A stretch of DNA of 64,000 nt from Psychromonas aquimarina ATCC BAA-1526 (GCF_000428725.1 NZ_AUAM01000019.1:1-64000), one strand, 5' to 3'; shown: positions 1 to 9,717, numbered from the stretch's first letter. Translations and numbers: made by a program. The notes: generated by a model from the letters alone, not told the origin.

Positions 1-160
1 TCCAACTGTTGTCCCCCACAACAAGGCAAATTCCCAAGCATTACTCACCCGTCCGCCACTCGTCAGCAAGATAGCAAGCTACCCTCTGTTACCGTTCGAC
101 TTGCATGTGTTAAGCCTGCCGCCAGCGTTCAATCTGAGCCATGATCAAACTCTTCAATTT
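1..160 (-). rRNA. rrs: 16S rRNA, 5' end (partial)
   Basis: Read on the minus strand, the segment begins with the canonical 16S start (AAATTGAAGAGTTTGATCAT) at position 160, followed by the universal 27F primer region. It continues through helix 6/V1 to the GGACAACAGTTGGA stretch at the window edge. Only the first ~160 nt are present; the rest lies to the left of the window. The V1 and flanking sequence look like Psychromonas or Moritella, judged from memory only. Confidence 0.97.
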
Positions 161-421
161 AAAGTTTAATTTGCACCTAAGTGCGGCTCAATATTACTGA
201 CTAAAACTAATCACCGAAATGATTGGTTATTCTGAATTAATGAATTAATTCGTGTGTCACTAAGTATTGATGTTGCCTTACAAGTAAGGTCTTTGATTTT
301 TTTGAAATCACATCAACAATAAGTGTCCACACAGATTGTTTGATTAAATTGTTAAAGAGCAAATCCTTTATCAGGATTTTATTACAAACATGTGACTGAC
401 GTCCCGTGTCTGTGGGGTCGC
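161..421 (-). other. rrn leader (transcribed spacer upstream of 16S)
   Basis: About 260 nt between the P1 promoter and the mature 16S 5' end, read leftwards. It holds the boxA antitermination signal and AT-rich sequence that should include the 5' half of the RNase III processing stem of pre-16S; the 3' half is outside the window. No open reading frame of note is seen. Confidence 0.8.
349..361 (-). promoter_or_regulatory. rrn boxA antitermination site
   Basis: The minus strand reads TGCTCTTTAACAA, an exact match to the rrn leader boxA of enterics. This site recruits NusB/NusE for rRNA antitermination. It sits about 190 nt upstream of the 16S start and about 60 nt downstream of the P1 -10, as expected. 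Confidence 0.9.
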
Positions 422-449
422 ATTATAGGGACTGCACGAACATTGGCAA
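422..449 (-). promoter_or_regulatory. rrn P1-type promoter
   Basis: On the minus strand TTGCCA (444-449) and TATAAT (422-427) are separated by 16 nt. They are followed by the GC-rich discriminator GCGACCCC, the hallmark of stringently controlled rRNA promoters sensitive to ppGpp/DksA. AT-rich sequence upstream (450-495) could act as an UP element. Confidence 0.88.
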
Positions 450-513
450 GTGTTTTATTGCATAAAAATGAGTTATTTTTACAATTAATTTTTATACCTC
501 CCTTGCAAACAGC

Positions 514-543
514 TTACCCACAAAAAAGGATTAGTTATCCACA
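514..543 (+). promoter_or_regulatory. Pair of DnaA-box-like sites upstream of the rrn promoter
   Basis: TTATCCACA at 535-543 matches the DnaA-box consensus TTATNCACA exactly. TTACCCACA at 514-522 differs by one base. Both are in the same orientation, 21 bp apart centre to centre, between the rrn UP region and the gmhB stop. Only the match is visible; binding is not shown. Confidence 0.4.
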
Positions 544-556
544 AAGTTGCTCTTTT

Positions 557-1114
557 TTATAATTGTTCAACAACTGCAGCTAAGTCATCAAATACTGCTG
601 TGGCAAGTTCCCGGCCTTCTGCCGTTATCTCTTTGCCTGTTTTTACTAAATAATTAGTTTTTACCCCGGCTGCAATCCCTGCCTGGATATCTGAAACTTT
701 ATCGCCGACTAATAAGGAATTGCTTACATCTATATTAAGCTCTTTAACCGCACTAAGCAGCATGCCTGGTTTAGGTTTACGACAGTCACAATCTACTTTA
801 AATTCACCGATACCTTTTTCAGCATGATGAGGACAGTAATAGATGCCGTCTAAATCAACACCTCTATCCGCTAATGACCAGTCCATCCATTCAGTCAATG
901 TATGAAACTGCTCTTCAGAGAAATAACCTCGAGCAATGCCGGACTGATTAGTAATAACAACTAACAGGTAACCTTTTTCTTTGAGCTTTTGACATGCTTC
1001 GATAACGCCTTCAATGAATTCAAAATCATCAACTTCTGCAACATAACCGTTATCGATATTTATTACGCCGTCCCGATCAAGAAAAACTGCACGTTTTCCA
1101 TTAGTTACTATCAT
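557..1114 (-). CDS. gmhB: D-glycero-beta-D-manno-heptose-1,7-bisphosphate 7-phosphatase GmhB
   Basis: Cytosolic HAD-superfamily phosphatase of ADP-heptose synthesis for the LPS inner core. The 185 aa length is normal. Residues 11-17 read FLDRDGV, giving the catalytic D13 and D15. A CPHH...CDC zinc loop follows, then the RKPKPGML lysine motif and [13 protein letters not shown] (motif IV). The ATG at 1114 has AAGGAAA upstream. The gene is divergent from rcsF and reads toward the rRNA operon, the same gmhB-rrs order as at E. coli rrnH. No terminator separates it from the rrn promoter, so read-through is possible. Confidence 0.95.
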   Translation of the reverse strand: MIVTNGKRAVFLDRDGVINIDNGYVAEVDDFEFIEGVIEACQKLKEKGYLLVVITNQSGIARGYFSEEQFHTLTEWMDWSLADRGVDLDGIYYCPHHAEKGIGEFKVDCDCRKPKPGMLLSAVKELNIDVSNSLLVGDKVSDIQAGIAAGVKTNYLVKTGKEITAEGRELATAVFDDLAAVVEQL

Positions 1115-1199
1115 ATTATTTCCTTCTTTGTTTCAGGTCTTTTAAAAAATGCTATTATGCCACTCATCTCTATCTCCTACTATTTATAAAGAGTCTCTT

Positions 1200-1583
1200 A
1201 TGAAACGTTCTCTTATTGTTCTCTGCACTCCTTTATTATTAAGCGCCTGCAGTAATTTTGAATTTTCTTCTAATTTAGACAAAGAAAATTTCGACGAATA
1301 TTTTAAACCCTCACAAGTAACAGTTTATGAAAAGTCACAATTAGACAATCTGGATTATGTCTATATAGCAGGAGTTGAAGGGAGCAGCTGTCAGGAAGAA
1401 GAGATAGATCGCCCGGCTGATATTAAACAAGCGAGGACCAATGCACGTATAAAAGCCGCGGAGTTAAATGCTAATGGTATTGTGTTTCAATCCTGTATCA
1501 CTTTTGAGCAGGACGCGGCCTGTGTATCAAACATTATATGTTACGCCAGAGCCCTTGATGTTACTTTACCTGCAGATGAATAA
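1200..1583 (+). CDS. rcsF: RcsF outer-membrane stress-sensor lipoprotein
   Basis: 127 aa. Signal peptide with lipobox LLLSAC, so a lipoprotein anchored in the outer membrane. In the family RcsF senses envelope damage and signals to the Rcs phosphorelay through IgaA. The C-terminal domain keeps four cysteines (SSC, QSC, AAC, IIC), which match the disulfide pattern of the RcsF fold. The start was placed at MKRSL (1200), where the signal peptide begins and AAAGAG lies upstream; an upstream in-frame ATG at 1149 would spoil the signal sequence. It is followed after 2 nt by trmO, as in E. coli. No other rcs genes are in the window, so pathway membership is inferred. Confidence 0.85.
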   Translation: MKRSLIVLCTPLLLSACSNFEFSSNLDKENFDEYFKPSQVTVYEKSQLDNLDYVYIAGVEGSSCQEEEIDRPADIKQARTNARIKAAELNANGIVFQSCITFEQDAACVSNIICYARALDVTLPADE

Positions 1584-1585
1584 TC

Positions 1586-2290
1586 ATGACATTTGAATCT
1601 ATTGCAGTGCTTCATTCTCCTTATAAGGAAAAATTTGCTGTACCGCGCCAGCCTGGGTTAGTGCCGAGTGCTAAAGCACTGCTTGAGATCCTGCCCCCCT
1701 ATGATGATATAAATGCTTTCAACGGATTAGAAGAATTCAGCCATCTATGGCTGATGTTTATTTTTCATAAAAATGTACAAACAAATGACTGGAATCCCAC
1801 TGTCCGCCCGCCTCGCCTTGGCGGCAATAAACGTATGGGAGTATTTGCCACTCGTTCACCCAGCAGGCCGAATCCAATTGGTTTATCCTTAGTCGAATTT
1901 CATGGTATCAAGCAGGAAAACGGCAAAATCTATCTGCAGCTGAGTAATATTGATCTGGTCGACGGCACACCTATTGTGGATATCAAGCCTTATATTCCCT
2001 ATGCAGATGCAAAACCACATGCGTCAGCGGGTTTTGCTCAGCAGACACCTGAATCATTAATGGATGTGCAGTTCTCAGCAGAAGCCCAGCAAAGCATAAA
2101 ATGCCATAGAGACACCCAGCCAGAATTAAAACAGCTGATTGTCGAAGTGCTGCAGCAGGATCCTCGTCCGGCGTACAAAAAAAATAAACCAGACACTAAA
2201 ACCTACGCAGTGCACCTGCTCGATTTTAATATCTCCTGGATTAATGAAGGCCTGGTGACAAATGTACTGTCTATCGAGCCTCGGATTTAG
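1586..2290 (+). CDS. trmO: tRNA (t6A37)-N6-methyltransferase TrmO (TsaA/YaeB family)
   Basis: SAM-dependent enzyme that methylates N6-threonylcarbamoyladenosine-37 of tRNA-Thr(GGU). 234 aa, matching the E. coli enzyme. The family signature is clear near residue 70: RPPRLGGNKRMGVFATRSP, then RPNPIGLS. The start is 2 nt after the rcsF stop, so the two are probably translationally coupled. The last 20 bp overlap the 3' end of the convergent rhomboid gene. The order rcsF-trmO-(rhomboid)-proS matches enteric and Vibrio genomes except for the inserted rhomboid gene. Confidence 0.94.
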   Translation: MTFESIAVLHSPYKEKFAVPRQPGLVPSAKALLEILPPYDDINAFNGLEEFSHLWLMFIFHKNVQTNDWNPTVRPPRLGGNKRMGVFATRSPSRPNPIGLSLVEFHGIKQENGKIYLQLSNIDLVDGTPIVDIKPYIPYADAKPHASAGFAQQTPESLMDVQFSAEAQQSIKCHRDTQPELKQLIVEVLQQDPRPAYKKNKPDTKTYAVHLLDFNISWINEGLVTNVLSIEPRI

Positions 2291-2825
2291 CAAAGTAATA
2301 ACCACTCAGCGCTCCGGCGAGCGCTCCCAGCAGATGACTTTCAAAAGAGACTCCCGGCGTTGTTGGTAATACGCCAAATACCAGCCCGCCGTAAAAAAAC
2401 AGAGTGACTAATGAAATAAGAATGTGCATAAATTTTCTACGCACTAGGCCGTAGACAATAAGGTATCCCCAGAAAACATAAATAACCCCGCTGATACCGA
2501 TATGTACACTGTTACTGCGTGCAAATAACCAGACTAACAGACCGGTACTGATGATATGCACTATAAACAGGAGCCAAAATCGTTTTACATTATGTAAACC
2601 AATCAGTCCCCCGAATACTACAAATGGGAAAAAATTGCTCAATAGATGCTGCCAGCTGCCGTGCAGAAAAGGAGCAAATACAATACCGGCTAAATGCCCG
2701 GTTGAACGCGGTACAATTCCCCACTGATTGAGATTAAAAGGTAAAAAGATATTCAGCACAAAAACTGCGGAGCACAGCAGCATGATGTAAAAGCTGTATT
2801 TAGCGGCCAGTAGATTTCGTTTCAT
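2271..2825 (-). CDS. Rhomboid-family intramembrane serine protease
   Basis: 184 aa, about six predicted membrane helices. The catalytic serine lies in HIGISGVIYVFWG (GxSG) and the histidine in the last helix (ESHLLGALAGALSGYY). HGSWQHLLSNFF supplies the conserved His/Asn pair of the oxyanion region. It cleaves helices of other membrane proteins; the substrate is unknown. AAGGACTAAAA precedes the ATG. The gene converges on and overlaps trmO by 20 bp, and sits between trmO and proS, which are adjacent in E. coli. It is a shorter protein than E. coli GlpG, lacking an N-terminal cytosolic domain. Confidence 0.9.
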   Translation of the reverse strand: MKRNLLAAKYSFYIMLLCSAVFVLNIFLPFNLNQWGIVPRSTGHLAGIVFAPFLHGSWQHLLSNFFPFVVFGGLIGLHNVKRFWLLFIVHIISTGLLVWLFARSNSVHIGISGVIYVFWGYLIVYGLVRRKFMHILISLVTLFFYGGLVFGVLPTTPGVSFESHLLGALAGALSGYYFAKSEAR

Positions 2826-2985
2826 TTTTAGTCCTTAAATTCTTTATATAGAGGCACAAAATAACCGATAGCATCAGTAAAATTAAATTATATTTTATAA
2901 ATAACGTAAGAAACCTTTAGAAGTAACAACTCCGCTGTTAAAATCAGCCCTTATTTTATACTGATGTGATCAATTAAGGATTTCT

Positions 2986-4707
2986 ATGCGTACCACCAAC
3001 TATTTACTTTCAACTCAAAAAGAAGCACCAAGTGATGCGGTAATTGTCAGCCACCAGCTGATGTTACGTGCAGGTATGATCCGCAAACTCGCATCAGGTT
3101 TATATACTTGGCTGCCCACTGGTTTACGTGTTTTACGTAAAGTTGAAAATATCGTTCGTGAAGAGATGGAACGCGCAGGTGTTATTGAAATCTTAATGCC
3201 GGTTGTTCAGCCGGCGGATCTTTGGGTTGAAACCGGACGCTGGGATAAATACGGCGGTGAGTTGTTACGTGTAAAAGATCGCCATACCCGTGATTTCGTT
3301 TTAGGACCAACCCATGAAGAAGTTGTAACAGAGCTGGTTCGCAAAGAAGTAAACAGCTATAAACAGCTGCCGTTAAACCTTTTCCAGATTCAGACAAAAT
3401 TCCGTGATGAAACACGCCCGCGTTTTGGTGTTATGCGCGCCCGTGAATTTACTATGAAAGATGCATACTCTTTCCACCTGGAGCAGGAATGTTTAGAAAA
3501 AACCTACCAGGGAATGTTTAATGCCTACTGCCGTATTTTTGAACGCCTGGGTCTTGAGTACCGTCCGGTAATTGCCGATACCGGCAGCATAGGCGGCAGC
3601 GCTTCACATGAGTTCCACGTGCTTGCACAAAGCGGTGAAGATGCAATCGTATTCTCAAATGAAAGTGACTACGCGGCTAATGTTGAAAAAGCAGAAGCAC
3701 TGGCTCCGGCATTTGACCGTCCGGCACCAGCTGCAGAGCTGTCTGTTGTTGACACTCCTGATGTACATACCATTGAAGAAGTTTGCGCCTGTTTAAATGT
3801 TGAAGCATCTCAGGTAGTTAAAACACTGCTTGTTGAAGGCTGTTGTGAAGAAGGTCAGCAGGCGCCGGTTGTTGCACTTGTATTACGCGGCGATCATAAC
3901 CTTAACGAAATCAAAGTGGAACATATTGAAGGTATTGCCAGCCCGCTAACTTTTGCTAACGCACAGCAGATTGAAGCAGCCGCTAATTGTGACGCAGGTT
4001 CAATCGGCCCTAAGGGTCTGACTATCCGCACTATCGTGGACCGTTCAGCTGAAAAACTAGCTGATTTTGTCTGTGGTGCAAATGAAACCGGCAAACATCT
4101 AAGCGGTGTTAACTGGGATCGTGATATCAGCGCTTATGAAGTTGCTGATTTACGTGATGTTGTTGAGGGTGATCCTAGCCCTTGTGGTAAAGGTACGCTT
4201 GCTATCGCTCGTGGTATCGAAGTGGGTCATATCTTCCAGCTTGGTGATACATACAGCCAGGCAATGAATGCAGCGGTACTTAACCAGCAGGGTAAAAACC
4301 AGACACTGACCATGGGTTGTTACGGTATCGGTATTTCCCGTATTGTTGCGGCGGCGATTGAACAGAATAATGATAAAAACGGCATCATCTGGAATGATAC
4401 ACTTGCACCGTTCTCTGTAGTTATCGTACCGATGAATATGAAGAAATCACACCGCGTTGCTGAACTTGCTGAAAAATACTACGCAGAACTACAACAGGCA
4501 GGTATTGAAGTCTTATTTGATGATCGTAAAGAGCGCCCGGGTATTATGTTTGCAGATGCAGAGTTAATCGGTATTCCGCATACTCTGGTTATCGGTGACC
4601 GCAGCCTGGATAACGGTGTAATCGAATATAAAGATCGTTTATCCGGCGAGAAACAGGAAGTTAATATTGAAGAAGTTATCGACTTTATCAAAGCTAAACT
4701 TGCTTAA
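2986..4707 (+). CDS. proS: Prolyl-tRNA synthetase ProS
   Basis: Class II aminoacyl-tRNA synthetase charging tRNA-Pro, 573 aa, the bacterial form with a YbaK-like editing domain inserted at about residues 220-405. It removes mischarged Ala-tRNA-Pro. Motif 2 is [17 protein letters not shown] and motif 3 is [17 protein letters not shown]; the C-terminal anticodon-binding domain contains [22 protein letters not shown] at 2986 has AAGGA 7 nt upstream and a TATACT hexamer about 30 nt upstream. A strong terminator follows. Base composition and codon use look like a highly expressed housekeeping gene. Confidence 0.98.
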   Translation: MRTTNYLLSTQKEAPSDAVIVSHQLMLRAGMIRKLASGLYTWLPTGLRVLRKVENIVREEMERAGVIEILMPVVQPADLWVETGRWDKYGGELLRVKDRHTRDFVLGPTHEEVVTELVRKEVNSYKQLPLNLFQIQTKFRDETRPRFGVMRAREFTMKDAYSFHLEQECLEKTYQGMFNAYCRIFERLGLEYRPVIADTGSIGGSASHEFHVLAQSGEDAIVFSNESDYAANVEKAEALAPAFDRPAPAAELSVVDTPDVHTIEEVCACLNVEASQVVKTLLVEGCCEEGQQAPVVALVLRGDHNLNEIKVEHIEGIASPLTFANAQQIEAAANCDAGSIGPKGLTIRTIVDRSAEKLADFVCGANETGKHLSGVNWDRDISAYEVADLRDVVEGDPSPCGKGTLAIARGIEVGHIFQLGDTYSQAMNAAVLNQQGKNQTLTMGCYGIGISRIVAAAIEQNNDKNGIIWNDTLAPFSVVIVPMNMKKSHRVAELAEKYYAELQQAGIEVLFDDRKERPGIMFADAELIGIPHTLVIGDRSLDNGVIEYKDRLSGEKQEVNIEEVIDFIKAKLA

Positions 4708-4740
4708 TTTCAGGTAAACAAACTGACAAAAAAGATAAAG

Positions 4741-4767
4741 TCGCTGTTTAACAGCGGCTTTTTTTAT
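4741..4767 (+). terminator. Rho-independent terminator of proS
   Basis: Stem CGCTGTT/AACAGCG with a tiny loop, followed by GC and nine T (4759-4767). It lies 34 nt after the proS stop and touches the 3' end of the convergent small gene at 4764. Confidence 0.9.
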
Positions 4768-5006
4768 TGAATATGCACAATCTGCTCGGTATCGGCATTA
4801 TTAATCTGTCTCTCAAGCTTTTCGATATAGTTTTTTTGAGAATCGAGATTAAAGCTGTTCTCTACACCTTTCCACTGCAGTTTCTGATTCTCTACTGTCA
4901 GATCATTAATCTGCGACTGCTGAAAAATCGTTAAACTGATCAAGCCGCAGAATAAGATAACTATCACTAAAACAGCATCAAGATGAATACTAAATTTTTT
5001 CTTCAC
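4764..5006 (-). CDS. Small single-pass membrane protein with coiled-coil tail, unknown function
   Basis: 80 aa, GTG start with a good AAGGAC site 7 nt upstream (5013-5018). A short basic N-terminus (MKKKF) precedes one hydrophobic helix at about residues 11-28. A polar region then follows (IFQQSQINDLTVENQKLQW, KNYIEKLERQIN) with heptad-like leucine spacing, which suggests a short coiled coil. The topology resembles small cell-division or envelope accessory proteins of the FtsL/FtsB type, but there is no sequence basis for assigning it to one. It is convergent with proS and divergent from pldB. Confidence 0.6.
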   Translation of the reverse strand: MKKKFSIHLDAVLVIVILFCGLISLTIFQQSQINDLTVENQKLQWKGVENSFNLDSQKNYIEKLERQINNADTEQIVHIQ

Positions 5007-5112
5007 TAATTAGTCCTTTAATTTTATAAACCATGAGATACTTTCATTTCACTAGAATCTCATTAAAATGGCAATCTTTAAATCTAAAAGTAAGAGAACT
5101 GGGATTTCATAA

Positions 5113-6204
5113 ATGAGAATACAAAAAATCTCGATACTACTGTTTTTTTCCTGCCTAACCCTCAGCACAGTTACTTTTGCGGCCGCCGATATGCTTAACA
5201 ACACTTTCCAGCTCAGCAGCGAAAATCAGCTCGACGAAAACTTTAATCCAAACATAAATGATTTTTGGAAAAAAAGTGCCCAGTCAGGCAGCTTTACAGG
5301 GACTGATAATAAACAAATTTATACGATCAGCATCAAAACAGGTAATAACCAGGCGATTGTCATTAGTCAGGGACGTAATGAAAGCACCTTAAAATATAAA
5401 GAACTTGCTTACGACCTGAACCGACAGGGTTATGATCTATATTTAATTGATCATCGCGGCCAGGGTTTTTCTGAACGTTTAGGCGGCGACAAATATCGCG
5501 GTCATGTGAATCAGTTTCAGGATTATGTTGATGATTTTAATGCCTATGTATTATCACTTGATTTACAAAAAAACTACCAGCACAATTATCTGTTGTCGCA
5601 TTCAATGGGCGGTACAATCAGTGCGTTATATCTAGAACAATACCAGCATCCATTTCAGGCATCCCTGTTTTTCAGCCCGATGTTTTCTATAAATTTAGGC
5701 GGCATCCCGGAGAGTATTGCAAAAATAATTGCCTACAGCAGCGATGAAATATGCAGCTGGTTTAGTGATTCGCCCTGTTATATTTTCGGCAGCAGCGGTT
5801 ATAAAAAGAAATCATTTTATGATAATAACTTAACCTCAAGTAAGTCACGTTTTAACTCTGCATTTAATACCTTTGAGCAGTATCCTGAAACTCAGCTTGG
5901 TTCACCGACTATGCGCTGGGTTACAGAAAGCATTAGTGCGGCTCAGCAGGCAAGAGAAAATGCCTCAAATATTACTATCCCGGTATTAGTGATACAGGCC
6001 GGTGAAGATTCAGTTGTTACAGCCGAAGGGCAGAAGGAATTTTATCAGAACATAACAGAATGCAGCTCGGCACAGTTTATAAATATCCCCGGTGCGAATC
6101 ACGAAATATTATTAGAAGCAGACCAGTACCGGGCGCCAACTTTAAACCAGGCTCTACAATTTTTAAACAAATCACAACAAGGTAAACTGACATGTACAAA
6201 ATAG
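5113..6204 (+). CDS. pldB: Lysophospholipase / alpha-beta hydrolase, PldB-like
   Basis: 363 aa serine hydrolase. Residues 1-25 form a cleavable-looking signal peptide ending TFA-AA. The nucleophile elbow is SHSMGG with Ser164; DHRGQGFSERL precedes it and GEDSVV (Asp) and GANHEI (His) complete the triad. In E. coli PldB (lysophospholipase L2) hydrolyses lysophospholipids at the inner membrane. Here the signal peptide suggests a periplasmic enzyme. It overlaps yigL by 13 bp, the same pldB-yigL pairing as in E. coli, which supports the assignment. The family is broad, so another acyl ester substrate cannot be excluded. Confidence 0.85.
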   Translation: MRIQKISILLFFSCLTLSTVTFAAADMLNNTFQLSSENQLDENFNPNINDFWKKSAQSGSFTGTDNKQIYTISIKTGNNQAIVISQGRNESTLKYKELAYDLNRQGYDLYLIDHRGQGFSERLGGDKYRGHVNQFQDYVDDFNAYVLSLDLQKNYQHNYLLSHSMGGTISALYLEQYQHPFQASLFFSPMFSINLGGIPESIAKIIAYSSDEICSWFSDSPCYIFGSSGYKKKSFYDNNLTSSKSRFNSAFNTFEQYPETQLGSPTMRWVTESISAAQQARENASNITIPVLVIQAGEDSVVTAEGQKEFYQNITECSSAQFINIPGANHEILLEADQYRAPTLNQALQFLNKSQQGKLTCTK

Positions 6205-7001
6205 CAGTCTCAGATCTTGATGGAACATTACTAGGCGCAGATCATCGGATCTCCGCCAATACTAGGGACAGTATTCAGCGTTGGGTTGATAAAGGGCGTA
6301 AATTTGTTATCGCCACAGGCCGGCATTACATCGAAGCTAAAAGCCTGCAGCAGTCTATCGACATCCCGATTTATCTAATTACTTCAAACGGTGCTCGAGT
6401 ACATAACCGCGAAGGTCAGATAATTCATCAACAGAACCTGGACAGTGATATCGCCCAGGGAATTTGCGATACAAAATTTGATGACGCAGTGCAGATAAAC
6501 CTGTTTACTGATCATAACTGGTATGCAAATTACTGCATACCAGAACTAGACGCAATGGGCCTGGATGCAGGATTTGACTGTGCAGCCGCAGATTTAAGCG
6601 CACTGGATAAAAGCAATACGATTAAAATATTCTTCTGGGCTGAGCCGGAACTCCTGCAGCCTATTTATGAACAGTTAAACTCCCGTTACGGGGACCGCAT
6701 TAACCTTACTTTCTCATTAGAGAAATGTTTAGAGGTGATGCATGCCAGTACCAATAAAGGGGAAGCCGTCAAAGCAGTGTTAAAAGACAAAGGTCTGCAG
6801 CTTGCAGAAGCCGTTGCCTTCGGAGACGGCATGAATGACGTGGAGATGCTCAGCGTAGTTGCTAAACCGGTATTGATGGCAAACTCTCAAAAAGCTTTAC
6901 GCCGGGCATTACCTGATGCAGAGCTGACTCTATCTTCAAAAGAACACGGCGTAGCAGTAATGATGAATCAAATTTTATCAGAGCAGGATACAACTGAATA
7001 A
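6192..7001 (+). CDS. yigL: Cof-type HAD phosphatase YigL
   Basis: 269 aa cytosolic HAD phosphatase of the Cof (type IIB) subfamily. The nucleophile motif is SDLDGTLLG near the N-terminus, with VIATGRHY (motif II region), NKGEAVKAVLK (motif III Lys) and AFGDGMNDVEML (motif IV). E. coli YigL dephosphorylates pyridoxal phosphate and sugar phosphates and is linked to glucose-phosphate stress; the same role here is inferred. The ATG lies inside the end of pldB, so translation is coupled. Confidence 0.87.
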   Translation: MYKIAVSDLDGTLLGADHRISANTRDSIQRWVDKGRKFVIATGRHYIEAKSLQQSIDIPIYLITSNGARVHNREGQIIHQQNLDSDIAQGICDTKFDDAVQINLFTDHNWYANYCIPELDAMGLDAGFDCAAADLSALDKSNTIKIFFWAEPELLQPIYEQLNSRYGDRINLTFSLEKCLEVMHASTNKGEAVKAVLKDKGLQLAEAVAFGDGMNDVEMLSVVAKPVLMANSQKALRRALPDAELTLSSKEHGVAVMMNQILSEQDTTE

Positions 7002-7321
7002 CCTGCATATTTTTTCATCTATGCGGCGCGCCTGAAATGTGCGCCGCATATTTAACATAGAGACATCATCAAAAAACTCTGACATTCATTTATCTGCAGT
7101 ATTACCAGATCAACAGCAAGCCCGATTAACTGCCGTCAAAACAAATTAACAACAGCCGCGATTTATCAGGAAAATTCTAAGTAAATCATCAATTACAACT
7201 TTATTCCCATAAATAATTCACGGTTAACCGTTCTGATAGTGAAATATAAAAAACCGCTGTTATACTTCAGCTTATCAGCATTATTTGTCAACAGCTTACT
7301 GTATTTGAAATAAGGTTTTTT
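7002..7321. other. 320-bp intergenic region with inverted repeat
   Basis: It contains a 9-bp perfect inverted repeat, ATGCGGCGC (7021-7029) and GCGCCGCAT (7041-7049). This probably forms the 3' hairpin of the pldB-yigL message, although the T-run is poor. It also contains the palindrome CGGTTAACCG (7221-7230) and a possible -10, TATACT (7261-7266), before the lipoprotein gene. No ORF is convincing. Confidence 0.5.
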
Positions 7322-8854
7322 ATGCGTATCTCGAACTTATTATTATTAAGTGTCCCGCTTTTTCTTACTGCAGCCTGCAGTACAGCACCGCAAGAGCCTC
7401 CTAAGCAGGACCCCGAACCGGATCCGGTTATTAGAGAAGAGTTCGCCAAAATTCTGGAAGGCAACTTTAGAGGGCAGCTGAGTTTAGGTGACGGTAAAGG
7501 TTACTTTAAACCCTGTGATACCAATAAAGAATTTCCCGTGGATGCCAGTTTCGCACTTCGAAATATATATGAGCAGATCTCAGCCTCAAAATATACTCCT
7601 GTTTATGTCGAGTTTACCGGCGAAATAATCTTTCCAGACAAAAAAGATAAAAAAGCGGATGCGGCAATGCGTATTGACCGCGTACATCATATGGCATTAG
7701 CAAAAGCTTCACTGCAGTGTGCCAAACCCGTTGATACATTTCTATTCAAAGCTAACGGCGATAAACCTTACTGGCGCCTGAATATTAATGATCAGCAGCT
7801 GTTTTTTGCCACAAAAGCAAGAAATCAGGCTTACAGCGTTAAAAACTCAAACTTTCGCACAACACAGATTAATAATATCAACACAACCAATAAACAGGGC
7901 GAGAGGCTTAAACTGATCATCAAACCAGGACATTGTTATGATTTAAAAAACAAAGAGTACTGGGGATATACCACCAACGTAGAGACCGTCTGGGGGGATT
8001 TCAACGGCTGCGGAGAACCCGGCTGGCCGAACAGTGATCTGGTATTTACCGGCTTTTATTTAAATAAAACAGCATCAAAAACAACTGACTTAACCTTAAA
8101 CAGCAATTTTACCGTTGAGTATAAAGAGACAGTCGGCAAGCAGAGCACCATTAAAACAGGCTTCTGGAAAAGCAACTCTCCAGATCGTCTGGTCATCATG
8201 CTTACCAGAAAAGGCGATAAACAGATACGTGAAGAGATAAACTTCAGTCGTTCAGGTTTAACTCTGAGCAGTTCTAGAATAAACACCAATAATATCATTA
8301 CAGAGTTTGCACCACCCGGCCTCATATTCAATAAAATGAATGCACCGGAAGGTGACGAAGAGATTATAGATAAGCGCATAAAACGCACCTTTACTTCACA
8401 ACGAATCGGCCCGCTGCCGGAGGTTGATCTAGAAATGCAGAAAGCAGTTAATCAATACTTCAAGATTCATCGTACCGATCCTAAGAACACCAAATTCAGT
8501 TCAGTAAAATTCGATCTTAACGGAGACGGTATTAAAGATGCAGTTGTACTGCTTGACTGGTGCTCTAAAAACGGTTGTGAAATGCTGATATTTGAAGGCA
8601 CGGAAAAAGGTTACCGTTTCTCAAGCCGCGTATCGCGCATCCAGGCGCCTATCATAGTTGCACAGAGTCAGCATTATTTATGGCAGAGTCTGCTCACTGA
8701 AAAGAACGGCGAATGGTTAAAGCTAGATTTTGACGGTATCAGCTACCCGATTCATACAGGTGAATTAAAAAGTGTCGATAAAGAAACCTACTCCACCGGA
8801 GTGGTTCTATTTAACCAGGGCACACCAACAAACTGGTTCCCGATAAAAATGTAA
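7322..8854 (+). CDS. Large periplasmic-facing lipoprotein, unknown function
   Basis: 510 aa with signal peptide and lipobox LTAACS, so acylated on the Cys and probably outer-membrane anchored. After a proline-rich linker comes a segment (GNFRGQLSLGDGKGYFKPC...YVEFTGEIIF) resembling small lipoprotein modules of the NlpE/COG3650 kind. The middle is a beta-rich region with several Cys. Near the C-terminus FDLNGDGIKDAVVLLDW is an FG-GAP/EF-hand-like calcium loop. I do not recognise the full architecture. Single gene between two hairpins; a clear terminator follows. Confidence 0.8.
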   Translation: MRISNLLLLSVPLFLTAACSTAPQEPPKQDPEPDPVIREEFAKILEGNFRGQLSLGDGKGYFKPCDTNKEFPVDASFALRNIYEQISASKYTPVYVEFTGEIIFPDKKDKKADAAMRIDRVHHMALAKASLQCAKPVDTFLFKANGDKPYWRLNINDQQLFFATKARNQAYSVKNSNFRTTQINNINTTNKQGERLKLIIKPGHCYDLKNKEYWGYTTNVETVWGDFNGCGEPGWPNSDLVFTGFYLNKTASKTTDLTLNSNFTVEYKETVGKQSTIKTGFWKSNSPDRLVIMLTRKGDKQIREEINFSRSGLTLSSSRINTNNIITEFAPPGLIFNKMNAPEGDEEIIDKRIKRTFTSQRIGPLPEVDLEMQKAVNQYFKIHRTDPKNTKFSSVKFDLNGDGIKDAVVLLDWCSKNGCEMLIFEGTEKGYRFSSRVSRIQAPIIVAQSQHYLWQSLLTEKNGEWLKLDFDGISYPIHTGELKSVDKETYSTGVVLFNQGTPTNWFPIKM

Positions 8855-8882
8855 AAGCAGGCAGAAAAAATAACAGCTGATT

Positions 8883-8916
8883 AATGCCGTTCAAGATAAT
8901 GAACGGCATTTTTTTA
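8883..8916 (+). terminator. Rho-independent terminator
   Basis: AATGCCGTTC (8883-8892) pairs with GAACGGCATT (8901-8910), followed by a run of T. It terminates the lipoprotein gene and lies just before the convergent yaaA. Confidence 0.93.
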
Positions 8917-8943
8917 AGGGTTCAGGTTTAGATAATACAGCTG

Positions 8944-9717
8944 TTACTTTTCGTCCCGGTAAAACACCAGCTCAGTTGCAGTGGACTCACTTTCAACAAA
9001 ATAATAACCATCTACATCAAATGCCTGTAACTGAGTTAGTTCAGTTAACTGCTGTTCAATAATATAACGCGCCATTAATCCCCGCGCTTTTTTGGCATAA
9101 AAACTAATAATTTTATACTGACCGTTTTTTTGATCTTTAAACACAGGTGTAATGATCTGCCCGGCGAACTCTTTTTTCTTTACCGATTTAAAGTACTCAT
9201 TAGAAGCCAGATTAATCAGTAGATTATCACCTTGTTCCTGCAAAGCGGCATTTAGTGCATCAGTAATAATTGAACCCCAGAACTGATAGAGATCAGCACC
9301 ACGTTTATTGTCTAATTTAGTGCCCATTTCCAGGCGGTATGCCTGCATTAGATCCAGCGGTTTTAACAGGCCGTATAAACCAGATAATATACGCAGATGA
9401 TCCTGCGCATAATCTAACGACTGTTCAGTTAAACTCTGTGCCTGCAAGCCGCTGTAAACATCACCTTGAAATGCAAATACCGCCTGTTTAGCATTATCTA
9501 AAGAAAACGGGGTATGCCACTGTGCAAAACGCGCAGCATTTAATCCGGCAATTTTATCACTGACTTTCATCAGCGAAGCAATATCCTGCATCGCCAGCTG
9601 CACACAACGGCTTACCAGTAACTGACTTTCAGTTAATAACTCAGGTTGAGAAAATGTACAGAAAGGTGCAGGAGTTTCATAATCAAGTGTTTTAGCCGGA
9701 GAAAGTACAACTAACAT
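8944..9717 (-). CDS. yaaA: Peroxide-stress protein YaaA (DUF328/UPF0246)
   Basis: 257 aa, full length. It opens with [18 protein letters not shown], the family signature, and has the conserved core [23 protein letters not shown]. The C-terminal part contains NLASNEYFK and [16 protein letters not shown]. coli YaaA limits intracellular iron and DNA damage during H2O2 stress, is regulated by OxyR, and binds DNA with a helix-hairpin-helix-like fold. No OxyR site was recognised here. Monocistronic, with AGGACTCACT before the ATG. Confidence 0.93.
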   Translation of the reverse strand: MLVVLSPAKTLDYETPAPFCTFSQPELLTESQLLVSRCVQLAMQDIASLMKVSDKIAGLNAARFAQWHTPFSLDNAKQAVFAFQGDVYSGLQAQSLTEQSLDYAQDHLRILSGLYGLLKPLDLMQAYRLEMGTKLDNKRGADLYQFWGSIITDALNAALQEQGDNLLINLASNEYFKSVKKKEFAGQIITPVFKDQKNGQYKIISFYAKKARGLMARYIIEQQLTELTQLQAFDVDGYYFVESESTATELVFYRDEK

